Shown: positions 17,578-26,009 of the stretch, in pieces
Numbering within the stretch: position 1 is the first letter of the stretch
Layout of the letters: each line of letters opens with the position of its first letter
Assembly: GCF_020023385.1 (NCBI RefSeq)
Contig: NZ_JAIQCL010000001.1
Location: 811,031-875,030, forward strand
DNA length: 64,000 nt
Direction of reading: 5' to 3'
Origin: Planococcus circulans
Lineage (GTDB): Bacteria; Bacillota; Bacilli; Bacillales_A; Planococcaceae
Notes under the pieces: model-generated
What the model saw: only the letters and a program-made list of their open reading frames with translations
Databases searched by the model: none
Told to the model about the DNA's origin: nothing
Made by a program: the position numbers and the translations under genes

Positions 17578-17990
17578 CCAAGTGAAGGCGCGTGCACCAT
17601 CGCTGCCGAGCGATTGCAGAACCCCTCTCCATCTATCTTCTCGACAAGAACCAGAAGATAGAATGTCATTCCCACATCCAGCTGAGGCGCGTCCAGGAGT
17701 GGGTGGAGCAATAAGACGGGCAGCGTTCTCCAGCTGCCTGGCTTATTGTGGGAACCCGCTCCAAAGCGTCCGAAGCGATTTATAGAATCCTATTAAAGAT
17801 ATTCCCGCAACCTCACTCCAAGCGAGAGCGTGTGCAGAACCACAAATTTGCTGCATCTTCACTGACATTCAGCGGTAGATGCGTCCAGGAGTGGACGGAG
17901 CGATAAGACTAGTAGCGTACTTCAGCTACTTGGCTTATTGCGGGAGTCCATTCCAGAGCACCAAAGCGAGTTATTGAACTCTCTGAAACT
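17578..17990 (+). repeat. N/H repeat cluster (two hairpins)
   Basis: N module at 17580-17625; full hairpin 17696-17762 (GGAGTGGGT outer stem, GCAATAAG/CTTATTGT middle stem). A second hairpin is at 17888-17954 (outer GGAGTGGAC against GTCCATTCC, middle GCGATAAG against CTTATTGC, which pairs with one G-T). Confidence 0.85.
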
Positions 17991-18069
17991 ATTCTACCAA
18001 TCTAAAGAAGTTCCGGCTTTCGATGGTATACTAATTTTAAAGTTGTACACATATTAAGGGGGGCTTGGC

Positions 18070-18219
18070 ATGATTCTAAGTATTCTTCTTGCACTGGTGG
18101 CAATTGCTGGCATCGTTTATGGAATTAATAAAAAAAGCGAGAAATGGATTGTGGCCTCGACGGTTTTATTAGTGGCCATCATCGCCTTCGTACTGTTCAT
18201 CAACTTTTATTACTTTTAA
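18070..18219 (+). CDS. Small membrane protein, 49 residues
   Basis: ATG at 18070 with a strong ribosome binding site (AAGGGGGG) about 7 bp upstream, and a strong terminator 50 bp after the stop. The peptide has two hydrophobic segments (about 1-18 and 25-48) around a short KKSEK loop, so it should span the membrane twice. I recognise no family. It stands alone between repeat clusters with its own terminator, which argues that it is a real gene. Function unknown. Confidence 0.7.
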   Translation: MILSILLALVAIAGIVYGINKKSEKWIVASTVLLVAIIAFVLFINFYYF

Positions 18220-18266
18220 GCTCCGAAAGATCTACACTAATAAGCCGATCTTGAAGTTTAATCAGC

Positions 18267-18295
18267 AAAAGCCTTCCGCGACGGAAGGCTTTTTG
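18267..18295 (+). terminator. Terminator of the small membrane protein gene
   Basis: AAAAGCCTTCCG and CGGAAGGCTTTT form a perfect 12-bp stem with a 3-nt loop, followed by T residues. Confidence 0.9.
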
Positions 18296-18308
18296 TGCTT
18301 TCTCTACT

Positions 18309-18350
18309 AATTGTGCGAGAATTGTGTGGGTGCCTGGCACCCACACAATT
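18309..18350. repeat. P palindrome
   Basis: AATTGTGCGAG then AATTGTGTGGGTGCC, with right arm GGCACCCACACAATT and a T-rich tail. It lies just beyond the 3' end of the minus-strand lipoprotein gene, and the T-rich tail (TTTCTTTTT) is on the plus strand. Confidence 0.85.
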
Positions 18351-18357
18351 TCTTTTT

Positions 18358-18774
18358 CTACTCACTCGGTTCTTCGTCAAACTTCAGAAAGAGTTCATCA
18401 ACAAATGGAAGGATATCTGGCTCCGTGTAATAGTAAGTATCTCCAACACTTCGCACCCCAAACGTAAAAGGCTCCACATCTTCTTCCATTAAGGTTATGG
18501 CATACCTGTAACCTTCCCTTTCCTCCTGATTTTCATCCGGAATAAACGTAGCCTCTTTTATCTTTTCAATAAAAGAGTGGATGGCTTCCTGATCGGTCAC
18601 AGTTACGCGAGATCCATCACTGCCGTTCAATAGTTGAATCTGAGTTACTTCTGCAAGCTCTCCAGGATAAAGATCTTCAAATTTTTGAGGTTCTGTTTTC
18701 TTCTGACTTGAATCACAACCAGCAACTAAAAGCATGAGAATGAGTATGATGAATGTAAGAAAACGGCTTTCCAA
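18358..18774 (-). CDS. Small secreted lipoprotein, unknown function
   Basis: 138 residues from a TTG with AAGGAGGG about 7 bp upstream. The N-terminus is a lipoprotein signal with lipobox LVAGC (Cys about 20) and a following DSSQKK linker. The mature part is acidic and has a pattern of short beta strands; EAIHSFIEKIKEATF resembles helices found in small stress-type lipoproteins, but I recognise no family. It is flanked by P palindromes on both sides and is monocistronic. It should be lipid-anchored on the outer face of the membrane. Confidence 0.8.
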   Translation of the reverse strand: MESRFLTFIILILMLLVAGCDSSQKKTEPQKFEDLYPGELAEVTQIQLLNGSDGSRVTVTDQEAIHSFIEKIKEATFIPDENQEEREGYRYAITLMEEDVEPFTFGVRSVGDTYYYTEPDILPFVDELFLKFDEEPSE

Positions 18775-18851
18775 GAAATTCCCTCCTTTGTTTCATTAGA
18801 CGTTGAATAAAGAGATACGTTTCCAGTAGTTTCCACTTTGTTAGTAATTAT

Positions 18852-18882
18852 AATTGTTTGGGTGCCAGGCACCCAAACAATT
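18852..18882. repeat. P palindrome, TTGTTTGGG class, short form
   Basis: AATTGTTTGGGTGCC and GGCACCCAAACAATT are perfectly complementary around an A. Only one arm is present on each side. Confidence 0.9.
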
Positions 18883-18883
18883 C

Positions 18884-19189
18884 AAGCGAAGGTGTGTGCA
18901 CCATCACGCCGAGCGTTTCCAGAACCACTCGCCCACTTTCCCCACCACATCCAACATGGCTTGCTGTGTATTCCCCAATACCCAGCTGAGGCGCGTCCCC
19001 GGAGTGGGTGAAGCAATAAGACGGGCAGCGCACTACAGCTGCCTGGCTTATTGTGGGAACCCACTCCAAAGCGTCGGAAGCGACTTTTAGAAACCGCTCA
19101 AACTAAGTACGCCCAGCAAAGCACTGCTCGACTTATCCCGGGAGTCCATTCCAGAGCACAGAGCACCAGAGTGACTTATAGAAACCCAA
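18884..19189 (+). repeat. N/H repeat with an extra half hairpin
   Basis: N module at 18884-18930, full hairpin 19001-19067 (GCAATAAG/CTTATTGT), then a right half of a second hairpin near 19125-19180 ending GTGACTTATAG. It is bounded by P palindromes on both sides. Confidence 0.8.
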
Positions 19190-19242
19190 AATTGTGCGGG
19201 AATTGTTCGGGTGCCAGGCACCCGCACAATTCTCGCACAATT
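19190..19242. repeat. P palindrome, GTGCGGG class
   Basis: Nested form: ATTGTGCGGG and ATTGTTCGGGTGCC on the left, GGCACCCGCACAATT and CTCGCACAATT on the right. The outer arms are GTGCG/CGCAC, which is a third stem sequence class. Confidence 0.85.
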
Positions 19243-19284
19243 CAAACCAGCGCTGCCCGGCACTAGAGCGATCTGTATACCCAA

Positions 19285-19320
19285 ATAAAAACAGCCTTCT
19301 CTATAAGAAGACTGTCCATT
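19285..19320 (-). terminator. Terminator of the acyltransferase gene
   Basis: On the minus strand ACAGTCTTCT and AGAAGGCTGT form the stem (one mismatch), followed by TTTTTATTT. Confidence 0.85.
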
Positions 19321-19322
19321 TT

Positions 19323-20348
19323 CTATGGCACCAATCGGTTGATCACCGGCAGCTTCTGCATGGCCAGGATGATGGCGAATGAGAGAGTGAATATGAGAAT
19401 CCAGACGAGCGGAACGCTGAGGATCGGGTTAAAAGTGGTTTCGTTGAGCCCGAAGAATTTATTCAAATAAATCTGGATGAGCGGATGGATGACATAGATG
19501 CCAAAAGTGGCGGTGCTGATCCGTGTGATCAGGGCATTCGGCTTGATCTTGTTCGCCATGTGCTGGAATCCGATGAAGATGAACAATGTAATCAGCAAGT
19601 TGTTCGGGCGGTAATGCTCGTAGAAGAACTCATCGAACTCTCCCGCCGGCAAACCGTTGTTCAAGTAATAGGTGCCCCAAAGCGTCGCAAAATAGCTGAT
19701 GACAGCGAGTACGCCCAGTGGCATCAGGTATTTTTTCGGAACCGGGTAGAGCACGAGATAGGCGCCGAGCAGGAAATAGCCGATATACGGTTGGAACAAT
19801 CCGGCATCCAAGGCAATTTCGAAGCCGAGGAACTTCGGCAGAAACGGCAGGAAGCTGGCAAAGACGATCCAAAACAACAGAAAAGCCTGGAAGGTTTTCT
19901 TGTCCATGTAAGCTACCAGCAGTTTCAGAAAAGGCGCCATGATGTAGAGGCCGGTGATGGTGTAGAGAAACCACAAGTGGTAATAGATGTCGTCAGTCAG
20001 GAACTGTACGAGGATTTCATAGGCGGTATACGACTCGCCCAGCTCGTAAATATTGTACAGCGTGTAGACGAAGCTCCAGAAAATCAGCGGAATGACGACT
20101 TTCGACAGCCGCTTCTGCAGAAATTGCCAGACGCTTTCCTCTTTATCACGCGTCAGCAGCAAAGCGCCGCTGAGCATGAAGAAAATCGGCACACACCAGC
20201 GCAGACCGGCATCGAAAACATTGGCGAAATGCCAGATCCAGTCGTCCGTGGTGGTGCTGTTGATGATTTTTGAAACTACATGAATGCCGACGACTACGAA
20301 AATCGACAAGACCCGCAGCCAATCCATATAGTCATATCTTCTGGCCAT
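19323..20348 (-). CDS. Acyltransferase family 3 membrane protein (OafA/YrhL-like)
   Basis: 341 residues from the ATG at 20348, chosen because GAAGGAG lies 7-8 bp upstream; the longer frame upstream is E-repeat sequence. MARRYDYMDWLRVLSIFVVVGIH is the typical first helix of the family, with a conserved R/H pair, and about ten membrane segments follow. These proteins O-acetylate or succinylate extracellular glycans. It stands alone with its own terminator. The window's wall-polymer cluster and the MBOAT pair suggest a polymer or peptidoglycan substrate, but this is inference. No SGNH domain is fused at the C-terminus. Confidence 0.88.
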   Translation of the reverse strand: MARRYDYMDWLRVLSIFVVVGIHVVSKIINSTTTDDWIWHFANVFDAGLRWCVPIFFMLSGALLLTRDKEESVWQFLQKRLSKVVIPLIFWSFVYTLYNIYELGESYTAYEILVQFLTDDIYYHLWFLYTITGLYIMAPFLKLLVAYMDKKTFQAFLLFWIVFASFLPFLPKFLGFEIALDAGLFQPYIGYFLLGAYLVLYPVPKKYLMPLGVLAVISYFATLWGTYYLNNGLPAGEFDEFFYEHYRPNNLLITLFIFIGFQHMANKIKPNALITRISTATFGIYVIHPLIQIYLNKFFGLNETTFNPILSVPLVWILIFTLSFAIILAMQKLPVINRLVP

Positions 20349-20404
20349 GTGGGCAACTCCTTCTATGTATGTATGATGTTTTGTTGAAGATGAATAATTA
20401 TTGT

Positions 20405-20520
20405 TATAGAAGAAAGAGCGGAAGGCGGCAGATGTTCTAAGTATAAGAGTCGCAAAGACATTGGCCGAACTCTCTTCGGCCAATGTCTTGTCCACCTGGA
20501 GCGATTTCTTCCCCCACTCC
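20405..20520 (-). repeat. E element, truncated copy
   Basis: Begins AGAAGAAAGAGCGGAAGG and ends with AGCGATTTCTTCCCCC. It contains a perfect hairpin (GACATTGGCCGA... with its complement) near 20458-20488. The GC-rich centre of the full copies is replaced. It resembles the copy at 47600. Confidence 0.75.
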
Positions 20521-20616
20521 GCTTTTAAACATCCTTACTTTAAATCCCTCTATCATTTTAGCCTGTCCCACCGATTTGAACCACTACGAATTCATTACAT
20601 CTATATGACAAAGGTT

Positions 20617-21579
20617 TTATTCCAATAATTGCTGGCATAATTTGCGGATGTCATCGCGGTTCGTATTGAGCAGCTCCTGGCCGAGCTCGACCAAGGCGTT
20701 GAGGTTCTCTTCCGAGCCATCGTCCAGTTTCTCCGTACCTGGTTCTTCCAACTCGATTTGGAAACGGTAATAGCGTTTCGCCTCTTCCCTTTCCGGCAGG
20801 ACGTAATTCAGCTGGTGATGCACCACGTCGGAGCTGCCGTCCATCAGGATATACCAGAGCGGACGCGCCCAACCGAGCAGGCCCCAGTTTCGGAAGTCGC
20901 CGAATTCGATGGTCAGCTGCGGATTCCCTGTACCAAGGGAAACAATCAGCAAATCCTCGTCATCCGGAAAGATTTCCTTTGCTTCCGCATAGGCGCACAT
21001 GGCTGGGTTGTTGGCGAAGACGCCGCCGTCGATAAACGTCGCGTCCGGATAGGCTTTGATCTTTTTCGGCACAAAATACGTCGGTGCTGCTGAGCCGGCG
21101 CGTGCGACATCCCGCATCAATACATCCCTTTCGATTTTCTTTTCGGTTACGTCCCGGCTCTTGAAAAAAGCCGTAAAGCGCCCATGGATTTCATAGCTGG
21201 GCACAACGACAGCTTTTATGGCTTCAGAAAGCATGGTCGGACCAAAGTATGTCTTCAATGCCTTCTCAAGCGCACGGGCATGGTAGCGCCGTGCGAAAAG
21301 GCCACGGGTGATTTTGTAGAACAGTGATTTATCGAAAATGGCATGGGATTCCTCTAAATAAAATCCGAGAAACTGCTCGGCTGAATAGCGTGGCTTTGTG
21401 GGAGCCAACCTGTCCGGCGCAACCAGTCCAAGTGCCAAAATCCCTCCGGTCGACGCGCCAACCACCAAGTCAAACAGCTCCGCAATCGGTTTTCCGGTCT
21501 GTTCTTCGATTTCTGCCAGCACCATTGCCGGAATGATGCCGCGGACACCTCCACCGTCGATGGAAAGGATTTTTTTCAT
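20617..21579 (-). CDS. Patatin-like phospholipase
   Basis: 320 residues from the ATG at 21579, which has AGGGGG 6 bp upstream; five extra codons upstream are less likely. Patatin hallmarks are complete: oxyanion loop GGGVRG (about 8-13), nucleophile elbow GASTG (about 42-46) and the catalytic dyad Asp in DGGVFANNP (about 185). No signal peptide is visible, so the enzyme is probably cytoplasmic or membrane-peripheral. The family hydrolyses acyl esters of phospholipids. It is a single gene, and no clear terminator is seen after it. Confidence 0.9.
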   Translation of the reverse strand: MKKILSIDGGGVRGIIPAMVLAEIEEQTGKPIAELFDLVVGASTGGILALGLVAPDRLAPTKPRYSAEQFLGFYLEESHAIFDKSLFYKITRGLFARRYHARALEKALKTYFGPTMLSEAIKAVVVPSYEIHGRFTAFFKSRDVTEKKIERDVLMRDVARAGSAAPTYFVPKKIKAYPDATFIDGGVFANNPAMCAYAEAKEIFPDDEDLLIVSLGTGNPQLTIEFGDFRNWGLLGWARPLWYILMDGSSDVVHHQLNYVLPEREEAKRYYRFQIELEEPGTEKLDDGSEENLNALVELGQELLNTNRDDIRKLCQQLLE

Positions 21580-22106
21580 CGGCTTCCCCCTCATTTCAGA
21601 ATTTTCTAATTTATTTAATTGTAAGAAGTTTACGGTTTTCTGTCAAAATTGGACGAACAGATGTTATTGCAATCAAAGTTTTCACATAATTTAGATAGTA
21701 TATTATTTTTTTAATAAAAAAATGAGTGTGTTTACCTTATACATTTTTTCAAGAAGCAGTCTATCATCAATTTGTCATTTTTTCACTTTGCATAGCTAAA
21801 ATACAGCTGGCAGGATTTTTAATTTTGTATTTATTAGGAGATTATTTGTAACAAATACACTATTTTAAAGATTTGAAACCCGTTTTCTAAAGAAATAAAC
21901 CTTTTCTCCGTATTTTATTGACCTCCAAAAGCCTTCCCTCAAAGGGTTTTGAAGGCCGAATTCTTTTTGTTATACAACTGTAATATAACTGCAATTGAAT
22001 TGACGTTGTTTTTACGTTGTTCTCTCTATATAGTAAATGGCAGAGCAAAATATTATTAATTCATATTCTTGGATAATAAAAAAACTTATTGGAGGAACCA
22101 CCTAAC
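21580..22106. other. AT-rich divergent intergenic region with a hairpin
   Basis: It separates the patatin (-) and NlpC (+) genes. A GCCTTC...GAAGGC stem containing an inner CCCT...AGGG stem lies near 21930-21955, followed by a T-rich stretch. It could be an orphan terminator or a 5' regulatory hairpin. TATA-rich motifs occur near 21975 and 22035, but no promoter with good boxes and spacing stands out. It has no repeat families and no gene. Confidence 0.45.
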
Positions 22107-22847
22107 ATGAAAAAACTAGTCTTTACTTTACTCGCAGCTGGATCATTGCTATTTGCTAACTCAACCACGGACGTACAAGCAGCAACAACTACACAAAATG
22201 TCGCTACTTCATCATATGAAACTTCTGAATCTACAGTGGAGCAAGTTGCCGCAAGCAAAGCAACTGCTAAATCAGGTACATTCAAAATGAAATACAACAC
22301 AAATGTTCGCGCAGATGCAGGAACAAAATACAAAGTGGTTACAGTCGCTAAAAAAGGGTCAATCGCTACAGCTACTCACCAAAAGAAAGTCGGCAAATCG
22401 ACTTGGTACAAAGTGAAAGTCAACGGTAAATCAGGATGGGTATTGAGCACATTGCTTTCTTCCACTACTGTCAAGAAAGCTTCCGTTTCAACTTCATCTT
22501 CATCAGTCGTTTCAGCAGCATTGTCACTTAAAGGCATCCCTTACAAATTTGGCGGCACGACACCTTCTGGATTCGATTGCAGTGGATTTGTTCAATACGC
22601 TTACAAAAAAGCAGGCAAAAACGTATCACGCACGACACTTTCACAATACGCTGAGACTTATGCAGTCAGCAGCCCGCAACCAGGCGATTTGGTATTCTTT
22701 GCTAACACGTACCGCGCTGGGATCTCACACGTTGGGATTTACATCGGCAACAACCAGTTCATCCATTCTGGCGGAGCGAAAGCAGAAGTCAAGAGCATGA
22801 ATGACCCATACTGGGGCAAGAAATTCCATAGCTACAAGCGCTTCTAA
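22107..22847 (+). CDS. Secreted SH3b + NlpC/P60 peptidoglycan endopeptidase
   Basis: 246 residues from the ATG at 22107 (GGAGG 11 bp upstream). Signal peptide about 1-27, a Ser/Thr-rich linker, a bacterial SH3 domain (about 58-118) for wall binding, and an NlpC/P60 domain (about 128-246). The catalytic Cys is in GFDCSGFV and the His in GISHVGIY. It should cleave stem-peptide bonds in peptidoglycan. Codon use is more A/T-rich than the neighbours and similar to the S-layer gene, suggesting high expression. A long upstream region and a strong terminator frame it as a single gene. Confidence 0.92.
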   Translation: MKKLVFTLLAAGSLLFANSTTDVQAATTTQNVATSSYETSESTVEQVAASKATAKSGTFKMKYNTNVRADAGTKYKVVTVAKKGSIATATHQKKVGKSTWYKVKVNGKSGWVLSTLLSSTTVKKASVSTSSSSVVSAALSLKGIPYKFGGTTPSGFDCSGFVQYAYKKAGKNVSRTTLSQYAETYAVSSPQPGDLVFFANTYRAGISHVGIYIGNNQFIHSGGAKAEVKSMNDPYWGKKFHSYKRF

Positions 22848-22863
22848 TCAAATAGGTATTTCC

Positions 22864-22915
22864 AAAGGGTGACCCGAAGACCTGCTAATAGCAGGCCTTC
22901 GCCGGTCCCCTTTTT
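22864..22915 (+). terminator. Terminator of the NlpC/P60 gene
   Basis: GGTGACCCGAAG.ACCTGCT pairs with AGCAGG.CCTTCGCCGGTC around a short loop, followed by CCCCTTTTT. Confidence 0.85.
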
Positions 22916-22924
22916 AATTTGGGG

Positions 22925-23285
22925 ATTTATGAAGTGACTTTGATTGGAGGGGAAGAATTCGCTCCAGGTGGACGCTTTCCGGGGGGCTCGCGCCGAACTA
23001 ACTCGGGCTTAACGCCCGAGTGGATTTGGGCACTTCGTCGCTTCGCTGCTCCCCCAGGAAAGGTATTGGCCGAAGGTAGTTCGGTCAATACCTTTGCGAC
23101 GAAGCTAGCGCAGCGATGCAGGAGCATATCTTTGCCCTTCGCCACCTTCCGCTCTTTCTTCTATTTTTTGAGAGATAAGGAATTAGCGTCACTCTTTATC
23201 GGAGGAGTGCGAAAAGTATAAGCAACGGACTGACTATAGAGGGCTTTCGCAGAAACGTTTGTTTCTGCATCATTTTGTGGTTTGA
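22925..23285 (+). repeat. E element, copy 2, with conserved 3' flank
   Basis: Same order as copy 1 (GGTGGACGCTTTCC, then a CTCGGGCTTAACGCCCGAG stem, then the conserved flank ending TTTCTGCATCATTTTGTG). It carries an inserted segment with GTATTGGCCGAAGG and CAATACC hairpin arms (about 23062-23100) that copy 1 lacks. Confidence 0.8.
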
Positions 23286-23347
23286 ACTGGGGTATAGGTT
23301 TTATGGTAGCTGGTTGTGGGAATGAAGCTTGGGGAGTCGGCTTGAGT

Positions 23348-23685
23348 CCTAGGTGAATGTTTAAGGCTTCTACATGAATGATTGAAGCAGCTACATGAAA
23401 TTTTCATATCTATACCTAAACTTTTTGCTCCTTTATCTGAACAATCTCCATACTTACCTCAACTCCACGTTTTCTACAAAGTTCAAGCCACTGGATGGAA
23501 GCTGTTCGCGTCGCGTACAGCCGGGAATAGGGAGTGACTTTTTTGATATGGCTTCCTTCACACACAAGATATGATCTTTCTTGTGAAAATTGTGTAAGGA
23601 GTTGAAAATTTCATGTAGAGAAGCATACTGGTGAGGTAGAAACCTCGATAGGTCTTGTAGAACTCCTGAAAAGGTGATTTTCAAA
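23348..23685 (+). repeat. A21 element, copy 3
   Basis: Left-arm cores from 23348 and 23369 onward in exact 21-bp steps (CCTAGGT, TCTACAT, GCTACAT, TATACCT, TTTATCT, CTTACCT). Centre hairpin 23501-23521 with GCTGTTCGC and a slightly damaged partner. Right-arm cores at 23613 (ATGTAGA), 23634 (AGGTAGA) and 23655 (TTGTAGA), also exactly 21 bp apart. Confidence 0.88.
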
Positions 23686-24388
23686 GCGAAGGCGCGTGCA
23701 CCACCGCTGCCGAGTGATTTCAGAACCACTCTCCATCTACCTTCTCAACAAGAACCAGAAGATAGGATCCCATTCCTACACCCAGCTGAGGCGCGTCCCC
23801 GGAGTGGGTGGAGCAATAAGACTGGCAGCGTTCTCCAGCTGCCTGGCTTATTGTGGGAACCCACTCCAAAGCGTCCGAAGCGACTTGTAGAGCCTTTTAA
23901 AAACTATTCCCGTAATCTCACACTCAGCGAAGGCGCGTGCACCACCGCTGCCGAGTGATTTCAGAACCACTCTCCATCTACCTTCTCAACAAGAACCAGA
24001 AGATAGGATCCCATTCCTACACCCAGCTGAGGCGCGTCCCCGGAGTGGGTGGAGCAATAAGACTGGCAGCGTTCTCCAGCTGCCTGGCTTATTGTGGGAA
24101 CCCACTCCAAAGCGTCCGAAGCGACTTGTAGAACCTTTTAAAAACTATTCCCGTAATCTCACACTCAGCGAAGGCGCGTGCACCACCGCTGCCGAGTGAT
24201 TCCAGAACCACATGCTAACTTTCCACCCCCACACATCAATAAGTTTGCTCCGTATTCTCCGACACCCAGCGGCAGGTGCGTCCAGGAGTGGACGGAGCGA
24301 TAAGACGAGCAGCGCACTTCAGCTGCTTGGCTTAGCGCGGGAGTCCATTCCAGAGCACCGGAGCGGCTTACAGAACCCTGAAAAATCA
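23686..24388 (+). repeat. Three tandem N/H units, two nearly identical (241-bp period)
   Basis: Hairpins at 23801-23867, 24042-24108 and 24285-24351. The first two units (from about 23688 and 23929) are the same base for base over almost the whole 241 bp, so this duplication is recent. The third unit is diverged (outer stem GGAGTGGAC/GTCCATTCC). Each unit starts with AGCGAAGGCGCGTGCACC and ends with GCGACTTGTAGA or similar. Confidence 0.92.
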
Positions 24389-24393
24389 TCACA

Positions 24394-24423
24394 TAAAAAA
24401 GCAGACTCACATCTGAGTCTACT
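24394..24423 (-). terminator. Terminator of the HtrA-like protease gene
   Basis: On the minus strand AGACTCA and TGAGTCT flank a short loop and are followed by GCTTTTTT, starting at the stop codon. Confidence 0.85.
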
Positions 24424-24425
24424 CT

Positions 24426-25592
24426 TTATTCATTCACAATATCCTCGATCTGGTAATCGCCGTACTCGTCGATCACCACCGAATAGACGCCTTCGTGGGA
24501 CACAGTCGACGATTCGCCGCTCTCTATTTCGTGGTAGGCGAAGTCGGCTTCGGCCTCCACGATGGCATTGTCTTCATTGATATCAATGCTGGTGATAGTC
24601 GGCTGGACGGTATCATAAATACGACCCGATTCGCCAAACTCCTCAACCAGCTCTGTCGCTTCCTGTTCCGCTTCGCTGTCTGGCAGGATATAGGACAGGT
24701 AGTAGGAAGATTCGGCATCATTCAGCGAATACGGAATCAATTCATAATAAGCGGCAATAAAGTCTTCCAACAGTTCATCAGCAAAATAGGCATCTTTGAC
24801 ATCCTGCAGCACGACTTCCTCTTCCTCAGGAAGAATCGGGTTTTCGACCCATTCGGTCAGCTGATCCCAGACGGAGTAGAGCGGGATGGTGTAGCCGGTA
24901 CCCTGTTTTTCCTCAAGGATGATCGAGTTGATGCCAAGGATTTTGCCGGTGTCGGCCGCGATCAGCGGTCCGCCGCTGGAGCCCTGGGTGATTTCTGCAG
25001 TCATCTCGTAGAGGCCCGTGTATTCATATTGGTCCAGAAAGTCGAGATCGGTTGCGGTGATTTCACCGGTGGTCGCTGTGTTGCTTTCGTCATTGGGGCT
25101 GCCGATGGCGACAACGGGTGTACCGATGTCCACCGGCTCCATTTCAATTTCCAAGGGCTCTTTGCCGGCCAGCTCGTCGACACGGACGATGGCCAGATCC
25201 TGGGTTTCGGACATGCCGATGATGTTGCCGTTGAATTCCTGGCCGTCGCTGTTTTTAACAGTGATATAAGACGCATCCAGCACAACGTGGGCATTGGTCA
25301 GGATGTCGCCTTCAGTGTTGATCAGAAAGCCTGAACCTTGCTCGAGGTCGGTATACAGGGTGTAGACATGGGTTTTGGCGTTGGCGATCATCGATGCCTG
25401 GCTTTGTTCATCCTCCACGGCACCTGTTTTGTTGTCTTCCGCAGCGGGCTCGATTTCCTCTTCTGCAGGCGGGTCGTCTGAACCTGAGGACTGGCAGGCA
25501 CCCACTCCAAAAAGCAGTACGGCAATAACAAGCAGCATCTGCATGATCCCTTTATAGAAGCTTTGCTTTCCATCGTTGTCACGTCTGTTCAT
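24426..25592 (-). CDS. HtrA-like trypsin-fold serine protease, probable lipoprotein
   Basis: 388 residues from the ATG at 25592 (AGGAG 12 bp upstream; a longer frame lacks a site). The N-terminus has a hydrophobic segment ending in a near-lipobox VGAC (Cys 33), then a Glu/Asp-rich linker. The protease domain (about 75-230) shows H102 (TNAHVV), D132 (QDLAIV) and S206 (GSSGGP). The rest (about 240-388) has no PDZ signature I can see, unlike DegP/HtrA, and is a C-terminal domain I do not recognise. It likely acts outside the membrane in protein quality control. A P palindrome lies about 90 bp upstream. Confidence 0.88.
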   Translation of the reverse strand: MNRRDNDGKQSFYKGIMQMLLVIAVLLFGVGACQSSGSDDPPAEEEIEPAAEDNKTGAVEDEQSQASMIANAKTHVYTLYTDLEQGSGFLINTEGDILTNAHVVLDASYITVKNSDGQEFNGNIIGMSETQDLAIVRVDELAGKEPLEIEMEPVDIGTPVVAIGSPNDESNTATTGEITATDLDFLDQYEYTGLYEMTAEITQGSSGGPLIAADTGKILGINSIILEEKQGTGYTIPLYSVWDQLTEWVENPILPEEEEVVLQDVKDAYFADELLEDFIAAYYELIPYSLNDAESSYYLSYILPDSEAEQEATELVEEFGESGRIYDTVQPTITSIDINEDNAIVEAEADFAYHEIESGESSTVSHEGVYSVVIDEYGDYQIEDIVNE

Positions 25593-25680
25593 CTGTTTCA
25601 CCCACTCCTGTTTTTTTCTTCGCAGTTGATTTGTGTTCATTATAACAACTTGTGTCGAAAAGGTCTTGTCGGCAAAAAGA

Positions 25681-25723
25681 AATTGTGTGCGTGCCAGGCA
25701 CCCAAACAATTCCCAAACAATTT
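25681..25723. repeat. P palindrome, mixed arms
   Basis: Left arm AATTGTGTGCGTGCC, right arms GGCACCCAAACAATT and CCCAAACAATTT. Left and right arms come from different classes, so pairing is imperfect. Confidence 0.8.
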
Positions 25724-25950
25724 AACCCTTCCCAGCGAAGGCGCGTGCACCACCGCTGCCGAGCGATTCCAGAACCACACACTCCCTTCCCTCCCCATAC
25801 AAAATAAGTTTGCTACGTATTCCACAACACCCAGCTGAGGCGCGTCCCCGGAGTGGGTGGAGCAATACTAGCAGCGCACTCCAGCTGCCTGGCTTATTGT
25901 GGGAACCCACTCCCAAGCGTCCGAAGCGACTTACAGAACCAAACGGAAAC
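25724..25950 (+). repeat. N/H repeat
   Basis: N module 25735-25780 and hairpin 25850-25913 (GGAGTGGGT/ACCCACTCC). The GCAATAAG left middle-stem is damaged to GCAATACT here, so the stem is broken. Confidence 0.8.
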
Positions 25951-26009
25951 TATTCCCGCCCCCCTTACAACCAGCGATGGATCTATTACTCATTGAACAC
26001 ACTATTTCA

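Noticed and set aside
19485..20273. A 262-residue open frame opposite the acyltransferase gene
   Set aside because: Its composition is charged and unlike any protein I know, and it is fully antisense to a clear membrane protein with a good start.
20349..20495. N-terminal extension of the acyltransferase to 20495
   Set aside because: The extra codons are E-repeat sequence, and a good ribosome binding site precedes the ATG at 20348.
23696..24131. Two identical 64-residue open frames in tandem
   Set aside because: They lie entirely inside the duplicated N/H repeat, have no ribosome binding site, and similar frames recur at other repeat copies on either strand.
24495..25334. A 279-residue open frame opposite the HtrA-like protease
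   Set aside because: Antisense shadow of a gene with an intact catalytic triad and its own terminator.
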